Part shown: in pieces, positions 16,237 to 26,940 of the stretch | Layout of the letters: each line of letters opens with the position of its first letter | How positions within the stretch are numbered: the stretch's first letter is position 1 | Source of the DNA: JBFKQC01 sp041627895 | GTDB taxonomy: Bacteria > Pseudomonadota > Alphaproteobacteria > Rhodobacterales > Rhodobacteraceae | Assembly: GCA_041627895.1 (NCBI GenBank) | Contig: JBFKQC010000019.1 | Location: 1 to 55,183 of the forward strand | Length of the DNA: 55,183 nucleotides | Reading direction: 5' to 3' | Made by a program: the position numbers and the translations under genes | Notes under the pieces: model-generated | Seen by the model: the letters and a program-made list of their open reading frames with translations, nothing else | Told to the model about the DNA's origin: nothing | Databases searched by the model: none

Positions 16237-18117
16237 TTAATGGCTCGGGATGCCCCTGCCGCGCATCAGCCGCTTCTGCGCGGCGATGCGGAACGGCGCA
16301 TTCGGCGCGCCATAGCCGCCATAGCCGCCGCGGCGCTCGACGACCTCGAAGAACATGCCGCCGGCGAAGGGGCGCGAATAAAGCTGCAAGTACTCGCCGC
16401 CCGCGTCGCGGTCATAAAGGATCTGGCCCCGCCGCATCCGCTCCAGGTCGTCCTCGGCGATTTCGAACCGCGCCGCGAGATCGGCGTAGTAGTTCGCCGG
16501 GATCGGCAGCGGCGCAAAGCCAGCCGCCTGCATCGCCGCCGCGGTGGCGAAGATGTCGTCGGTCGAAAACGCGACGTGCTGCACCGGCGCCCCGAAACTC
16601 GCCTCCAGGAACCGGCCCGCCAGCGTCCGGTGCGTCTCGGCGCCGTTCAGCGTGATCCGGAAGGCGCCGTTCGCCGCCTCGACGGCACGGCTGCGCACCA
16701 GCCCGTCCGGGTCGATCACGTCGACCATCGGCGCTTTGTCCATCTGAAACAGCGTCGTGTAGAACAGCGACCAGCTGAGCATCTCGTCATAGGTCATCGT
16801 CTGCGCGATGTGGTCGATCCCGGTCAGGCCCGCGCCCGTTGGCGCGGCACCGGTGACGCCGAACTCGGCTTCCCAGACCCCGGCATGCATGGCGTCCAGC
16901 AGGTGCACCACACTGCCGCCCAGCCCGCGGATCGCCGGGATGTCCACCTGCCCCGGCCCGAGCGGCTGCGAGAACGGGTCGGCTCCCAGCATGGTGGCGC
17001 GGTCGATCGTGTCCGCGGCAGAGCCCACGCCAAGCCCGATGTCGCAGACCGAGGTGCCGTGCATGTTATAGGCCGATCCGGCGAAATCCCGGGCCTCTTC
17101 GTTCAGCACGATGCGGATCGCGCCCTGCTGCCAGAGCGTCACCGCCTTGGTGACATGCTTTCCGGTCTGCGCGAATCCAAGCGTGCCGAGCAGCGCGCGC
17201 AGCGCCTCGCCCTCGGCGCCGCGGGTGGCGAACTCGACGAACTCGGTGCCGCTCAGCGCGATCCGGCCGGGCATCGGGTCAAGCTCGACCGCCAGGTCGG
17301 GTTCTGCCCGCCGCACGTCGTCCATCAGCGCCACCAGCGAGCGGTAGCCGTCCTTGGCGATGGTCCGGGGCGATCCGCCGCGGAACTGGTCGTTGAAAAT
17401 CTCCAGGCTGACCGGCCCGGCATAGCCGGTGGCCGTGACCGCGCGCATGAAATCGGTGACGGGCAGGTCGCCCTCGCCCGGCATGTTGCGGAAATGGCGC
17501 GACCAATAAAGCAGGTCCATTTCGATCGACGGCGCGTCGGCAAGCTGGACGAAGAATATCCGGTCGCCGGGAATGCGCCGGATCGTGTTCGGGTCGATCC
17601 GCCGGCCGAGCGTGTGGAAACTGTCCAGGATCAGCCCGACATTCGGGTGATCGGCGCGGCGCACGATTTCCCAGGCGTCGCGGTGATCGTTGACATGCCT
17701 GCCCCAGGCCAGCGCCTCGTAGCCGACGCGGATGCCGCGCCGGGCGGCGCGCTCGCCCAGTTCGCGAAAATCCTCCGCCGCGCGGTCGATGCCGCCCAGC
17801 GCCTCGGGATGCACCGACGAGCAGACCAGCACCAGGTCGGTGCCAAGCTCCTGCATCAGGTCGAACTTGCGCTCGGCCCGGTCGAAGGCCCTGGCCCGCA
17901 GGCCCGCCGGTAGGCCCTCGAAATCGCGAAACGGCTGGAACAGGGTGATCTCAAGCCCGTGATCGCGGATCAGCCGGCCGACATCGCGGGGGCTGCCCTC
18001 GTCGGCGATGAAGTCCTGCTCGAAAATCTCGATCCCGTCGAAACCGGCCGACGCGATGGCCTCGAGCTTTTCCCGCAGGTTGCCCGAAATCGAAACCGTG
18101 GCGATCGAGGTCTTCAA
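16237..18117 (-). CDS. quiC: 3-dehydroshikimate dehydratase (bifunctional TIM barrel / HPPD-like)
   Basis: A 626-residue two-domain protein. Residues about 1-280 form a sugar-phosphate-isomerase-type TIM barrel with metal-site stretches VGYEALAWGRHVND, GLILDSFHTLG and VSLEIFNDQF. Residues about 290-610 are a vicinal-oxygen-chelate domain like 4-hydroxyphenylpyruvate dioxygenase (AGLTGIDHIAQTM, APVQHVAFSTDDIFATAAAM). This layout is that of QuiC/QsuB dehydratases, which turn 3-dehydroshikimate into protocatechuate. The start codon is TTG; it overlaps the TGA of an upstream remnant, so it was once translationally coupled. It probably heads the quiC-galD-ligI transcript; 122 bp separate it from galD. 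Confidence 0.9.
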   Translation of the reverse strand: MKTSIATVSISGNLREKLEAIASAGFDGIEIFEQDFIADEGSPRDVGRLIRDHGLEITLFQPFRDFEGLPAGLRARAFDRAERKFDLMQELGTDLVLVCSSVHPEALGGIDRAAEDFRELGERAARRGIRVGYEALAWGRHVNDHRDAWEIVRRADHPNVGLILDSFHTLGRRIDPNTIRRIPGDRIFFVQLADAPSIEMDLLYWSRHFRNMPGEGDLPVTDFMRAVTATGYAGPVSLEIFNDQFRGGSPRTIAKDGYRSLVALMDDVRRAEPDLAVELDPMPGRIALSGTEFVEFATRGAEGEALRALLGTLGFAQTGKHVTKAVTLWQQGAIRIVLNEEARDFAGSAYNMHGTSVCDIGLGVGSAADTIDRATMLGADPFSQPLGPGQVDIPAIRGLGGSVVHLLDAMHAGVWEAEFGVTGAAPTGAGLTGIDHIAQTMTYDEMLSWSLFYTTLFQMDKAPMVDVIDPDGLVRSRAVEAANGAFRITLNGAETHRTLAGRFLEASFGAPVQHVAFSTDDIFATAAAMQAAGFAPLPIPANYYADLAARFEIAEDDLERMRRGQILYDRDAGGEYLQLYSRPFAGGMFFEVVERRGGYGGYGAPNAPFRIAAQKRLMRGRGIPSH

Positions 18118-18224
18118 GCGGCGTCCCCCATGTCCATCAGTTGCGGCCGAAGCCGCGTGCCGTCAAGTGGATTGCCCGGGATCAGCGACCCGGCGTGTAA
18201 GCCCTGATAAAGCAACAGATCGCA
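18114..18224 (-). pseudogene. Possible 3' remnant of a shikimate/quinate dehydrogenase (AroE-like)
   Basis: The frame that ends in the TGA overlapping the quiC TTG start encodes DLLLYQGLHAGSLIPGNPL and then R-rich LRPQL near its end. This resembles the C-terminal helix region of shikimate dehydrogenases (pattern MLxxQGxxxFxxxTGxxPDxxxMRxxL). A TAG cuts the frame upstream, and nothing recognisable precedes it. Because the overlap with quiC is of the coupled type, I infer a deleted upstream operon gene. The AroE identity is weak and rests on about 35 residues. Confidence 0.35.
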
Positions 18225-18401
18225 CGCCGGAACCACCTACGGCCCCCGGCCGCGGCATCTGTCGGGAACGTCGTGCCCGCCGCAGTGCTGGCCGCGCCGA
18301 AAACCAAGGCTCTCATGAGCGTCCGCCGATCCGAAAGCTGCGGACCGCCGGGGCCGCGCCGCTGGCGGTTCTGGCGGGGTCCAGCCGGCCCTTGGGCGGG
18401 T

Positions 18402-18800
18402 CTATGCGTCCCGGCCCTCCCCGGCCAGATCGTCGAGAATCGGGCAGTCCGGGCGGTCGTCGCCGTGGCAATGCGCCACCAGGTCGTGCAGCGTGGCGCG
18501 CAGCCCCTGCAATTCGGCGATCTTGCGCTCGACCCGCGCCAAATGTTCCTCGGCGATCGCCTTGACGTCCTTGCTGGCACGGCTGCGGTCCTCGTACAGC
18601 GACAACAGCGTCCGGCATTCCTCGATCGAGAAGCCGAGCGACCTCGCGCGCCCGAGAAACGCCAGCTTGTGCACGTCCGTCTCGCGGAAATGGCGATAGC
18701 CGTTCTGTCCGCGGGCCGGCCGGACCAGCCCGATATCCTCGTAATAGCGGATCGTCTTCGCCGGCAGGCCGCTTGCTGCGGCCACGTCTCCGATATTCAT
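18402..18800 (-). CDS. cueR: CueR-type copper-responsive MerR regulator
   Basis: A 132-residue MerR-family activator. The start is MNIGDVAAASGLPAKTIRYY (ATG at 18800); the upstream extension of the frame is not MerR sequence. The winged HTH covers about 1-70 and a dimerisation helix about 75-108. The metal loop HCHGDDRPDCPIL has C111 and C119, matching the two Cu(I)-binding cysteines of CueR. It is divergent from copA. Both genes have promoters with the long 19-bp spacer and a dyad of the CueR type, so autoregulation is likely. Confidence 0.92.
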   Translation of the reverse strand: MNIGDVAAASGLPAKTIRYYEDIGLVRPARGQNGYRHFRETDVHKLAFLGRARSLGFSIEECRTLLSLYEDRSRASKDVKAIAEEHLARVERKIAELQGLRATLHDLVAHCHGDDRPDCPILDDLAGEGRDA

Positions 18801-18820
18801 GTCGGGTCCTCCTTGACGGG

Positions 18821-18851
18821 AAGATAAAGTTTCCAGCGGCTGGAAGTTCAA
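18821..18851 (-). promoter_or_regulatory. CueR-type promoter/operator of cueR
   Basis: On the minus strand -35 TTGAAC (18851-18846) and -10 TATCTT (18826-18821) are 19 bp apart. The spacer begins with the dyad TTCCAGCCGCTGGAA. Overlong spacers with such a dyad are the mark of MerR-family activated promoters. Confidence 0.75.
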
Positions 18852-18877
18852 GGCCCGGCCCGCCGTGGTCTTCCCCC

Positions 18878-18908
18878 TTGACCTTCCCGTGACTGGAAGC
18901 CCTAACTG
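18878..18908 (+). promoter_or_regulatory. CueR-type promoter/operator of copA
   Basis: On the plus strand -35 TTGACC (18878-18883) and -10-like TAACTG (18903-18908) are 19 bp apart. The spacer contains TTCCCGTGACTGGAA, an imperfect dyad of the same kind as in the cueR promoter. The copA start follows 25 bp later. Confidence 0.78.
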
Positions 18909-18932
18909 TCCCCCGACTCAAGGAGACCCCCC

Positions 18933-21386
<2,454 letters not shown>

Positions 21387-22072
21387 CGCGCCGGGCGCGG
21401 CGGCTGCGGCGGTGTGTACGGAGCGATCGGCCGCCGGCTAGGCTCATCCCGATCCATGCGGCAGCGCCGGACGGAATCGCGCGCCGAAAGAGTCGTCCCC
21501 GGGGCGCCCTGGCCCTAGGGTGGCGAAACGGTTGGGCACGGAAAATCGGCGCGCGAGAGAGGAGAATCCTCGAACTCGCGCGAGCCATCGCCCTCAAGTA
21601 GTGAAGCGGCAGGGCAAAATGAAGATGGCGCGCCGGCGAGGACGAAGCTGAAAGCCACGATATAGTTGTTTATAAATATTAACTTTTCCATTCGCCTCTG
21701 AAACCATCGTTCATCACGAGGCTGCCTTACGCGATGAAGCGGCCATCTGAATGTTTTGATCAGACACCGGCTCAGAGCCCCGATTTGCCGATCGCTACAG
21801 AGCGAAATCCGTCTCCGGCATCCGCATACCGGCTATTCAATTGCAGTATCTGTCAGTTCAGTAATGGTTGGCGACGTTTCTCCGTCGTGTGAATCGAGAA
21901 GCTTGCGTTAAAGCAATTTCCAGCGAAGCCGATCCGGCGAAGCGTCGCGAAATTGCGCCAGGCAAACAGGATAGAGCGCATTCCGTGAATCGGAGATCGC
22001 GGAATGTGCTCTAGGGATATCTTGCGGCTTGGGTTTGGGGATGTGGCACTGAAGAGGCTGGGGATCGGGCGC
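21387..22072. other. Gene-free interval with palindromic repeats
   Basis: No credible coding frame is seen in this 686-bp gap between copA and the exonuclease gene. The part from about 21640 to 21910 is clearly AT-richer. GCAATTTC (21913-21920) faces GAAATTGC (21949-21956), and a strong palindrome follows at 21973-22012. Both flanking genes end here, so a terminator region is expected, but no hairpin with a T-run was found close to copA. Confidence 0.6.
21973..22012. repeat. Palindromic repeat element
   Basis: AGAGCGCATTCCG (21973-21985) and CGGAATGTGCTCT (22000-22012) form a 13-bp inverted repeat with one mismatch around a 14-base centre. Palindromes starting with AGAGC and ending with GCTCTAG are dispersed in many alphaproteobacterial genomes. 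Whether this copy acts as terminator for the exonuclease operon or is just a mobile repeat cannot be told. Confidence 0.55.
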
Positions 22073-24094
22073 TCATCCCGGCCTCTGCCAGGTCAGCACT
22101 TCACCCAAAGTGCAGATGCTCCGGGATTCCAGCAGCGGCATCAACTTCAGGAAGACCTCGGCTGTCGCGATCGAGTCGCCCAGCGCTGTGTGCCGCAGCG
22201 CCGTCTCGATCTCGATGCCGCAGCGGGCGGCAAGGCCGTCGAGGGTGTGATCGCCGCTATGCGAGAAGAGCCGCGAGGACAGAAGCGCGGTGCAGAGGAC
22301 GGGTGTTGAGAGGGGCGTGCCTTTCTCGCGAGCATGCCTGTGCAGGAACGCCATATCGAATGCCGCGTGATGGGCGACGAGGACTGAACCTTCGGCGAAT
22401 CCCAGGAAGTTCTCGGCCACCTCGGCGAAGGACATGGCCTCGGCAACCATCGCGTCGGTGATCCCGTGGATCTCGGTCGATGAAGGCGGGATCGGCCGAC
22501 CGGGGTTGACGAGCTGGTCGAAGATCTCGTCGCGCATGAGGCGGCCGCCGACGATGCGCAAGCCGGAGATTTGCACAACCTGGTCGCGATCCGGATCGAG
22601 GCCGGTGGTTTCGGTGTCGAAGACGGTGAAAGCGAGCTCAGTGAGCCGCCGCGGCCCGAGCTCGGGATCGACAATGGCGGGCAGACCGAAATCGTAGAAT
22701 TGCACCGGACCGGGCGCGTGCACCGTGGAAGGCGTGGTGGCGGCGGGCAGAGGCAGCACGATCCGCGCGCCGCGCTCGACGGGTTCGACCCAGGCGTCGC
22801 TGCGATGGGCGGTCAGCGCGTCGCGGCCGGTGTAGTCGCCATAGGCGGTGGCGACCGGTTGCGACAGCCATGCTTCAAGGTCGCCCAGCGGCAGCGTGGG
22901 GCCGCGCCAGGCAAGGTACAGACGGATTTCCTCGCCGATTTCCTCGGCCGAGAGCCTCAAGCGGTCGTGGCCGGGCCGGTCGGACATCGCCTCCGCGATG
23001 TGCGCCAGCGTCTCGGTGATCGCGTAGCCATCGCAGCGGACGACCAGACCGCTCTGCTTGACCGTCAGCACATCCGGTGCGCGGACCCGGGCGGCGTCGA
23101 ATATCTGCCGCACACTGATCTCGCGGATCGGCCAGTGCGCCGCGTTCAGCGTCTGCTCCATGGCGGCACTGTCTTCGAGCATGTCCGTCAACTGCCGCAG
23201 TTCGTCGCGCAGTGAAGCGTCGAAGCGGGCGCGGTCCTCGGCGCCCATGTCCGGCGCGGCCTCCAGCACGTCGAGCACTGCGCTCATCGCCGATGCGGGC
23301 CGCCGCGCACCCTCGATGGTGCGGCGCAGCAGGCGTTCCAGGTCGCCGTGGATACGCAGATCCTCGGTCATGTCGCGGAAATGCAGCACGTGGCCGGCGC
23401 GGCTCTCGCCAAGATCGACCGCCGAGACGGTGCCGGTGAAGATGTGACTGCCGCTGACCGGCGAGGTCAGGAACATCACCGAGCCGCCGGTTGCCTCCTT
23501 CGCCTCCAGCCGCTCGATTGCGGCCTTGACCGGACCGGTGCGCAGGTAGCGCTGCAGCGGCCGGTCGAGGCCTAGGGGACCCAGCAAAGCGGCGGCGACT
23601 CGGTTGTAGAGGAGGATGCGGCCGTTGGTGCCCACGACGACGATTCCGTCGGCCAGTTCGCGCAGCAGCGCCTCCAGCAGCGCCTTGTCGCGGGCCATAA
23701 CCGCGGTTTTTTCGGCGAGCGCTTGTTCCAGCGAGGCGCGCGCCTTCTCCAACGCCACATGCACCGCCTGCGCAGCCTCTCCCAGTTCGGGAAGCTGGGT
23801 TGCCGCCTCGGCGTCGATGTCGCTCGAGACCGCCGAGGCCGCGCGGGTCCGCAGGTCCGCCGCCAACGCCAGGACCGGCCGGGCGAAGCGTTCGTCGAAG
23901 ACGTACCATACCCCGGCGGCCAGTCCGGCCAGGCCGAAGAACGCAACGACGCCGGCGATCACGTAGCCTTCGCCCGGTCCGCCGCCGCGGGCGTGGCCGA
24001 GCCAGAGGCCGACCAAAACCACTGCCACACCGCCGAGCGCCAGCGCCGCGAAGAGCAGCGCCACGCGCAGGCGGAGGCCGGGGCGACTAGCCAT
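22073..24094 (-). CDS. Membrane PAS/pseudokinase protein fused to DEDDh 3'-5' exonuclease
   Basis: A 673-residue chimera. Two N-terminal membrane segments (about 10-30 and 42-65) and a HAMP-like stretch lead to a PAS domain (about 150-265). A HisKA-like helical region and a weak ATPase-like part follow, with no phospho-acceptor histidine or G-boxes visible. The C-terminal 180 residues are a DNA polymerase III epsilon-type exonuclease: FDTETTGLDPDRDQVVQISG (Exo I), HGITDAMV, VAHHAAFDMAFLH (Exo II) and HTALGDSIAT (Exo III), keeping D, E, D, H and D. The ATG at 24094 is used, after GGTGAGGG; an upstream GTG is possible. It overlaps the response regulator gene. The signal sensed and the nucleic-acid target are unknown. 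Confidence 0.85.
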   Translation of the reverse strand: MASRPGLRLRVALLFAALALGGVAVVLVGLWLGHARGGGPGEGYVIAGVVAFFGLAGLAAGVWYVFDERFARPVLALAADLRTRAASAVSSDIDAEAATQLPELGEAAQAVHVALEKARASLEQALAEKTAVMARDKALLEALLRELADGIVVVGTNGRILLYNRVAAALLGPLGLDRPLQRYLRTGPVKAAIERLEAKEATGGSVMFLTSPVSGSHIFTGTVSAVDLGESRAGHVLHFRDMTEDLRIHGDLERLLRRTIEGARRPASAMSAVLDVLEAAPDMGAEDRARFDASLRDELRQLTDMLEDSAAMEQTLNAAHWPIREISVRQIFDAARVRAPDVLTVKQSGLVVRCDGYAITETLAHIAEAMSDRPGHDRLRLSAEEIGEEIRLYLAWRGPTLPLGDLEAWLSQPVATAYGDYTGRDALTAHRSDAWVEPVERGARIVLPLPAATTPSTVHAPGPVQFYDFGLPAIVDPELGPRRLTELAFTVFDTETTGLDPDRDQVVQISGLRIVGGRLMRDEIFDQLVNPGRPIPPSSTEIHGITDAMVAEAMSFAEVAENFLGFAEGSVLVAHHAAFDMAFLHRHAREKGTPLSTPVLCTALLSSRLFSHSGDHTLDGLAARCGIEIETALRHTALGDSIATAEVFLKLMPLLESRSICTLGEVLTWQRPG

Positions 24095-24476
24095 CCACGC
24101 CCTCACCGAGCAGCTTGTAGATCTCCTCGGTCAGAAGTGCCGTCGAAAACGGCTTCATCATGAAAAGATCGGCGCCCAGCGCGAGACACTTCTTGCGCGC
24201 CACCTCGCCGCCCGCGGCACTCATCATCAGCACCTTTACATCGCTCAACACTTTGTTTTCACGCAGCGACTGCAGAACTTCATAACCGGAATGGCCCGGT
24301 AGCTGCACGTCGAGCACGACGAGATCGGGCGTGTCTGTCTGCAAGGCGTCCAGCGCATCGGTTCCGGACGCGACCCGCGTCATGGCGAATCCCTGGCGCT
24401 CGATCAGAAAACCAAGCGCCAACGCGATGTTATCCTCATCCTCGACGAGAAGGATCTTCTTCTTGTGGTTTGTCAT
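24087..24476 (-). CDS. Single-domain (CheY-like) response regulator
   Basis: A 129-residue receiver domain with no output domain. Acidic residues VEDED, the phospho-acceptor D56 in LVVLDVQLPG, SA in MMSAAGG and the K in MMKPFS are all in place. It overlaps the exonuclease-sensor gene downstream and follows the small membrane protein gene by four bases. It may receive phosphate from a kinase outside the window, because the sensor next door seems to lack kinase residues. Confidence 0.92.
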   Translation of the reverse strand: MTNHKKKILLVEDEDNIALALGFLIERQGFAMTRVASGTDALDALQTDTPDLVVLDVQLPGHSGYEVLQSLRENKVLSDVKVLMMSAAGGEVARKKCLALGADLFMMKPFSTALLTEEIYKLLGEGVDG

Positions 24477-24480
24477 CGGG

Positions 24481-24987
24481 TCACTCCTCGCAAACCAGTT
24501 GCGCCAGGTCGCTCGTCTCGGGCAGATCCTGCCACGCTGCGCCGGCGGGATCGGCCAGCGCGGCGTCGGTCACGTCGGCGCGCGCGCCCATTGCGCAGTC
24601 GATCAGTTGCGCCACCCGTTGCGTGCGCTGCCAGCGCGCCATGAGGTAAACATCGACGAGCCGCGTGTCTGGCGCGGCGTCCTTGCTGCGCACGCTGTCG
24701 GTGTCGACCGCCATCATTCGCGTGGTCTGCGGCCAGACATAGGTCCAGGGCCGCCACCAGGCGCTTTCGGACACGGTTTCGGCGACCGCCACGCCCTCGG
24801 GCAGGCCCCGCGCTGTGCGCTCGGCCCAGGTCATCTCGAGCGCGATGCCCATGCCGATCATCGCCGCGCCGGCAGCCACCGGCATCGCCCAGCGCGGCAG
24901 CCGGCCGATGGTCGCGCGGTTGAGCAAGAGAACCATGCCCGCCGCGCCGAGACCCGCCACGAAGGCCGCTATGAGTTCCAGGAACAT
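24481..24987 (-). CDS. Small membrane protein of unknown function
   Basis: A 168-residue protein with two N-terminal hydrophobic segments (about 4-22 and 33-50) followed by a soluble, Trp-rich domain (SAWWRPWTYVWPQ). I do not recognise a named family. It sits four bases upstream of the response regulator and two bases downstream of the DUF294 gene, so it belongs to this signalling operon. Confidence 0.7.
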   Translation of the reverse strand: MFLELIAAFVAGLGAAGMVLLLNRATIGRLPRWAMPVAAGAAMIGMGIALEMTWAERTARGLPEGVAVAETVSESAWWRPWTYVWPQTTRMMAVDTDSVRSKDAAPDTRLVDVYLMARWQRTQRVAQLIDCAMGARADVTDAALADPAGAAWQDLPETSDLAQLVCEE

Positions 24988-24989
24988 CG

Positions 24990-26840
24990 CTAGATCACTC
25001 CGCTCCGGCCCTGTCCAACGGCCGATTGCATCGTCTTGACGACCAGGAAAGCATCGCGCAGGTGGTTCCGGTCAAGCTCGGACAGCTGGCCGGGCCGCAG
25101 GAAGTTGTCAGGCTTCTTTCCTTCCGCGATGCGCGCTGCCTGATGGCGCAGGCGGAATTCGCAGATCAGATCGTAGGCGTCGGTCAGATCTCGTGCGCCG
25201 CTTTCCGAGATCACGCCCGCTTGCCCCGCGGCGATGATCCGTTCGCGGGTGTTCACCGCCTCGATGCCGCCCGACAGCGCGTAGAGCCGGCCGAGATCGA
25301 TGATCGGCACCACGCCGGACATCTTCAGATCGACGGTGTCCTTGTGCTCGCCGGACCGGATCAGCGCGAAGCCGCGGAACAGGCTGAGCGGCGGCGTATG
25401 TTTGAGCGAATTCACGACCATGTGGGTCAGGAAGATCGAGTTCTTGCGCGCCAGCGCCAGGGTGTCGCGCTGCAGGTTGCGGAAGAGGCTGGCCTCGCCC
25501 GAGATGGGCCGCAGGTCGAACATCACCGAGGCCAGCATCTGCGCCTCGGTGTCGGGCTCGGCCACCCAGCCCGCGAAGTAACGCTTCCACACCTTGCGCG
25601 GCTGGCGCCAGCGCGGGTTGGTCGCCATCATGTCCCCGGGGCAGTAGACGAAACCGACCTCGTTCATCGCGTCCGACACGAAGGCCGCCAGCTTCGCGAA
25701 ATAGGCGTCGTGGTCTTCGGCAACGCCATCGTTGAGGATCAGGCAATTGTCCTGATCCGACACGCCGCTCTGTTCGCGCCGGCCCTGGCTACCGCATGCG
25801 GCCCAGAGATACGGGACCGGCGGCGGACCCAACTCGGCTTCTGCCAAGGTCAGCAGGCGCCGCGTGATCGCGTCGGTCAGGTCGGTGATGCGCCGGCCGA
25901 TGGCGTGCGGCTTGGCGCCCGCGGCCACCAGATGCGTCAGCAGATCGGGCAGCCGTTCCATCACGCGGACCATCTCGGCCGCGCTGTCGGCGGCGACCAA
26001 GTCGGCGACCATGTGGCTGGCGGTCGAGGCCTGCTGGCGAATCAAGTCGGTCTTGCCGATCATCCCGATCAGCCGGCCGCGCCGGTCGGCCACCGGCAGG
26101 TGGTTGATCCGGTGCCGCGCCATCTCGACCAGGGCGTCGAGGCCGGTGGCGTCGGGCCGGATGGTGCGCGGGCCAGGCGTCATGATGCCGCTGACGGGCC
26201 GGTTGCCATCGAGTCCCTCGGCCACCACCTTGTTGGTCAGGTCGTGCACCGTGACGATGCCGGAAAGCGTTCCGTCCTCCAGCACCAGCACCGAACTGAT
26301 CTCGCGGTCGCGCATCATCCGCGCCACCTCTGTCACCGTGGTCTCGGCCCCGCAGGTCACCGGCGTGCGGGCCATCAGCGCGCCGACCTCCAGCGCCGTC
26401 AACCCGGCGGCATAGGGCCCGTCTCCGCGGCTCGGCTCGGACGGCATCGACCGCGCGAACCAGCGCCGCACCTCCGGCACGCTCTCGACCAGATCGCGGA
26501 AACGCGCGCCGTCGAGCATCAGCAGCGTCGTCGGCTCCAGCGCTCGGGCGGTCAGCATCGCGCGACCCTCGCGCAGAAGGCCGCGCTCGCCCATGACGTC
26601 GCCAGGGCCGCGATGCGAGACCACGTCGTCGCCGCGCGTGCGGATCTCGACGCTGCCGGTTTCGATGACGTAGAGGCCGGCCAGCGGCGCGCCCTCTTCG
26701 AAGATCGTGTCGCCGGTCTTGACGCTCACCCGCCTTATCGCTCCGGCCAGGTCGGCGGCCTCGGCCTCGCTCAAGAGGTCGAAGGGCGCGATCTGCACGA
26801 AACGGTCCTGCAGGGATCTCATGTCGTCCGGCGTCAGCAT
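24990..26840 (-). CDS. Cyclic-nucleotide-binding / CBS / DUF294 nucleotidyltransferase-like signalling protein
   Basis: A 616-residue regulator with a cNMP-binding-type domain (about 12-130; IFEEGAPLAGLYVIETGSVE), a pair of CBS domains (about 150-275; MMRDREISSVLVLEDG and MARHRINHLPVADRRGRLIG), and the DUF294 putative nucleotidyltransferase (about 290-610) with GSQGRREQSGVSDQDNCLI. That motif is the GS...D-x-D signature of this family. Proteins of this design sit next to acetate/cation symporter genes in many proteobacteria and are thought to control uptake or acs activity. Here it lies 100 bp after the symporter gene, behind a strong hairpin. Enzymatic activity is unproven. Confidence 0.9.
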   Translation of the reverse strand: MLTPDDMRSLQDRFVQIAPFDLLSEAEAADLAGAIRRVSVKTGDTIFEEGAPLAGLYVIETGSVEIRTRGDDVVSHRGPGDVMGERGLLREGRAMLTARALEPTTLLMLDGARFRDLVESVPEVRRWFARSMPSEPSRGDGPYAAGLTALEVGALMARTPVTCGAETTVTEVARMMRDREISSVLVLEDGTLSGIVTVHDLTNKVVAEGLDGNRPVSGIMTPGPRTIRPDATGLDALVEMARHRINHLPVADRRGRLIGMIGKTDLIRQQASTASHMVADLVAADSAAEMVRVMERLPDLLTHLVAAGAKPHAIGRRITDLTDAITRRLLTLAEAELGPPPVPYLWAACGSQGRREQSGVSDQDNCLILNDGVAEDHDAYFAKLAAFVSDAMNEVGFVYCPGDMMATNPRWRQPRKVWKRYFAGWVAEPDTEAQMLASVMFDLRPISGEASLFRNLQRDTLALARKNSIFLTHMVVNSLKHTPPLSLFRGFALIRSGEHKDTVDLKMSGVVPIIDLGRLYALSGGIEAVNTRERIIAAGQAGVISESGARDLTDAYDLICEFRLRHQAARIAEGKKPDNFLRPGQLSELDRNHLRDAFLVVKTMQSAVGQGRSGVI

Positions 26841-26905
26841 TATCTAAGACGTCTCTAACTATGACCCAAAAGGCCACCCGTGCGAAAAAATCGGCGCGGG
26901 GGGTC

Positions 26906-26932
26906 GGCCCGGGCGCGCTTGGCGCCCGGGCC
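26906..26932 (-). terminator. Terminator-like hairpin after the symporter gene
   Basis: An 11-bp perfect stem, GGCCCGGGCGC with GCGCCCGGGCC, and a five-base loop lie 8 bp after the symporter stop. On the minus strand a run of six T follows about 15 bases later (26890-26885). It probably ends or attenuates the acs-symporter transcript before the DUF294 gene. Confidence 0.65.
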
Positions 26933-26940
26933 AGTTTCGC

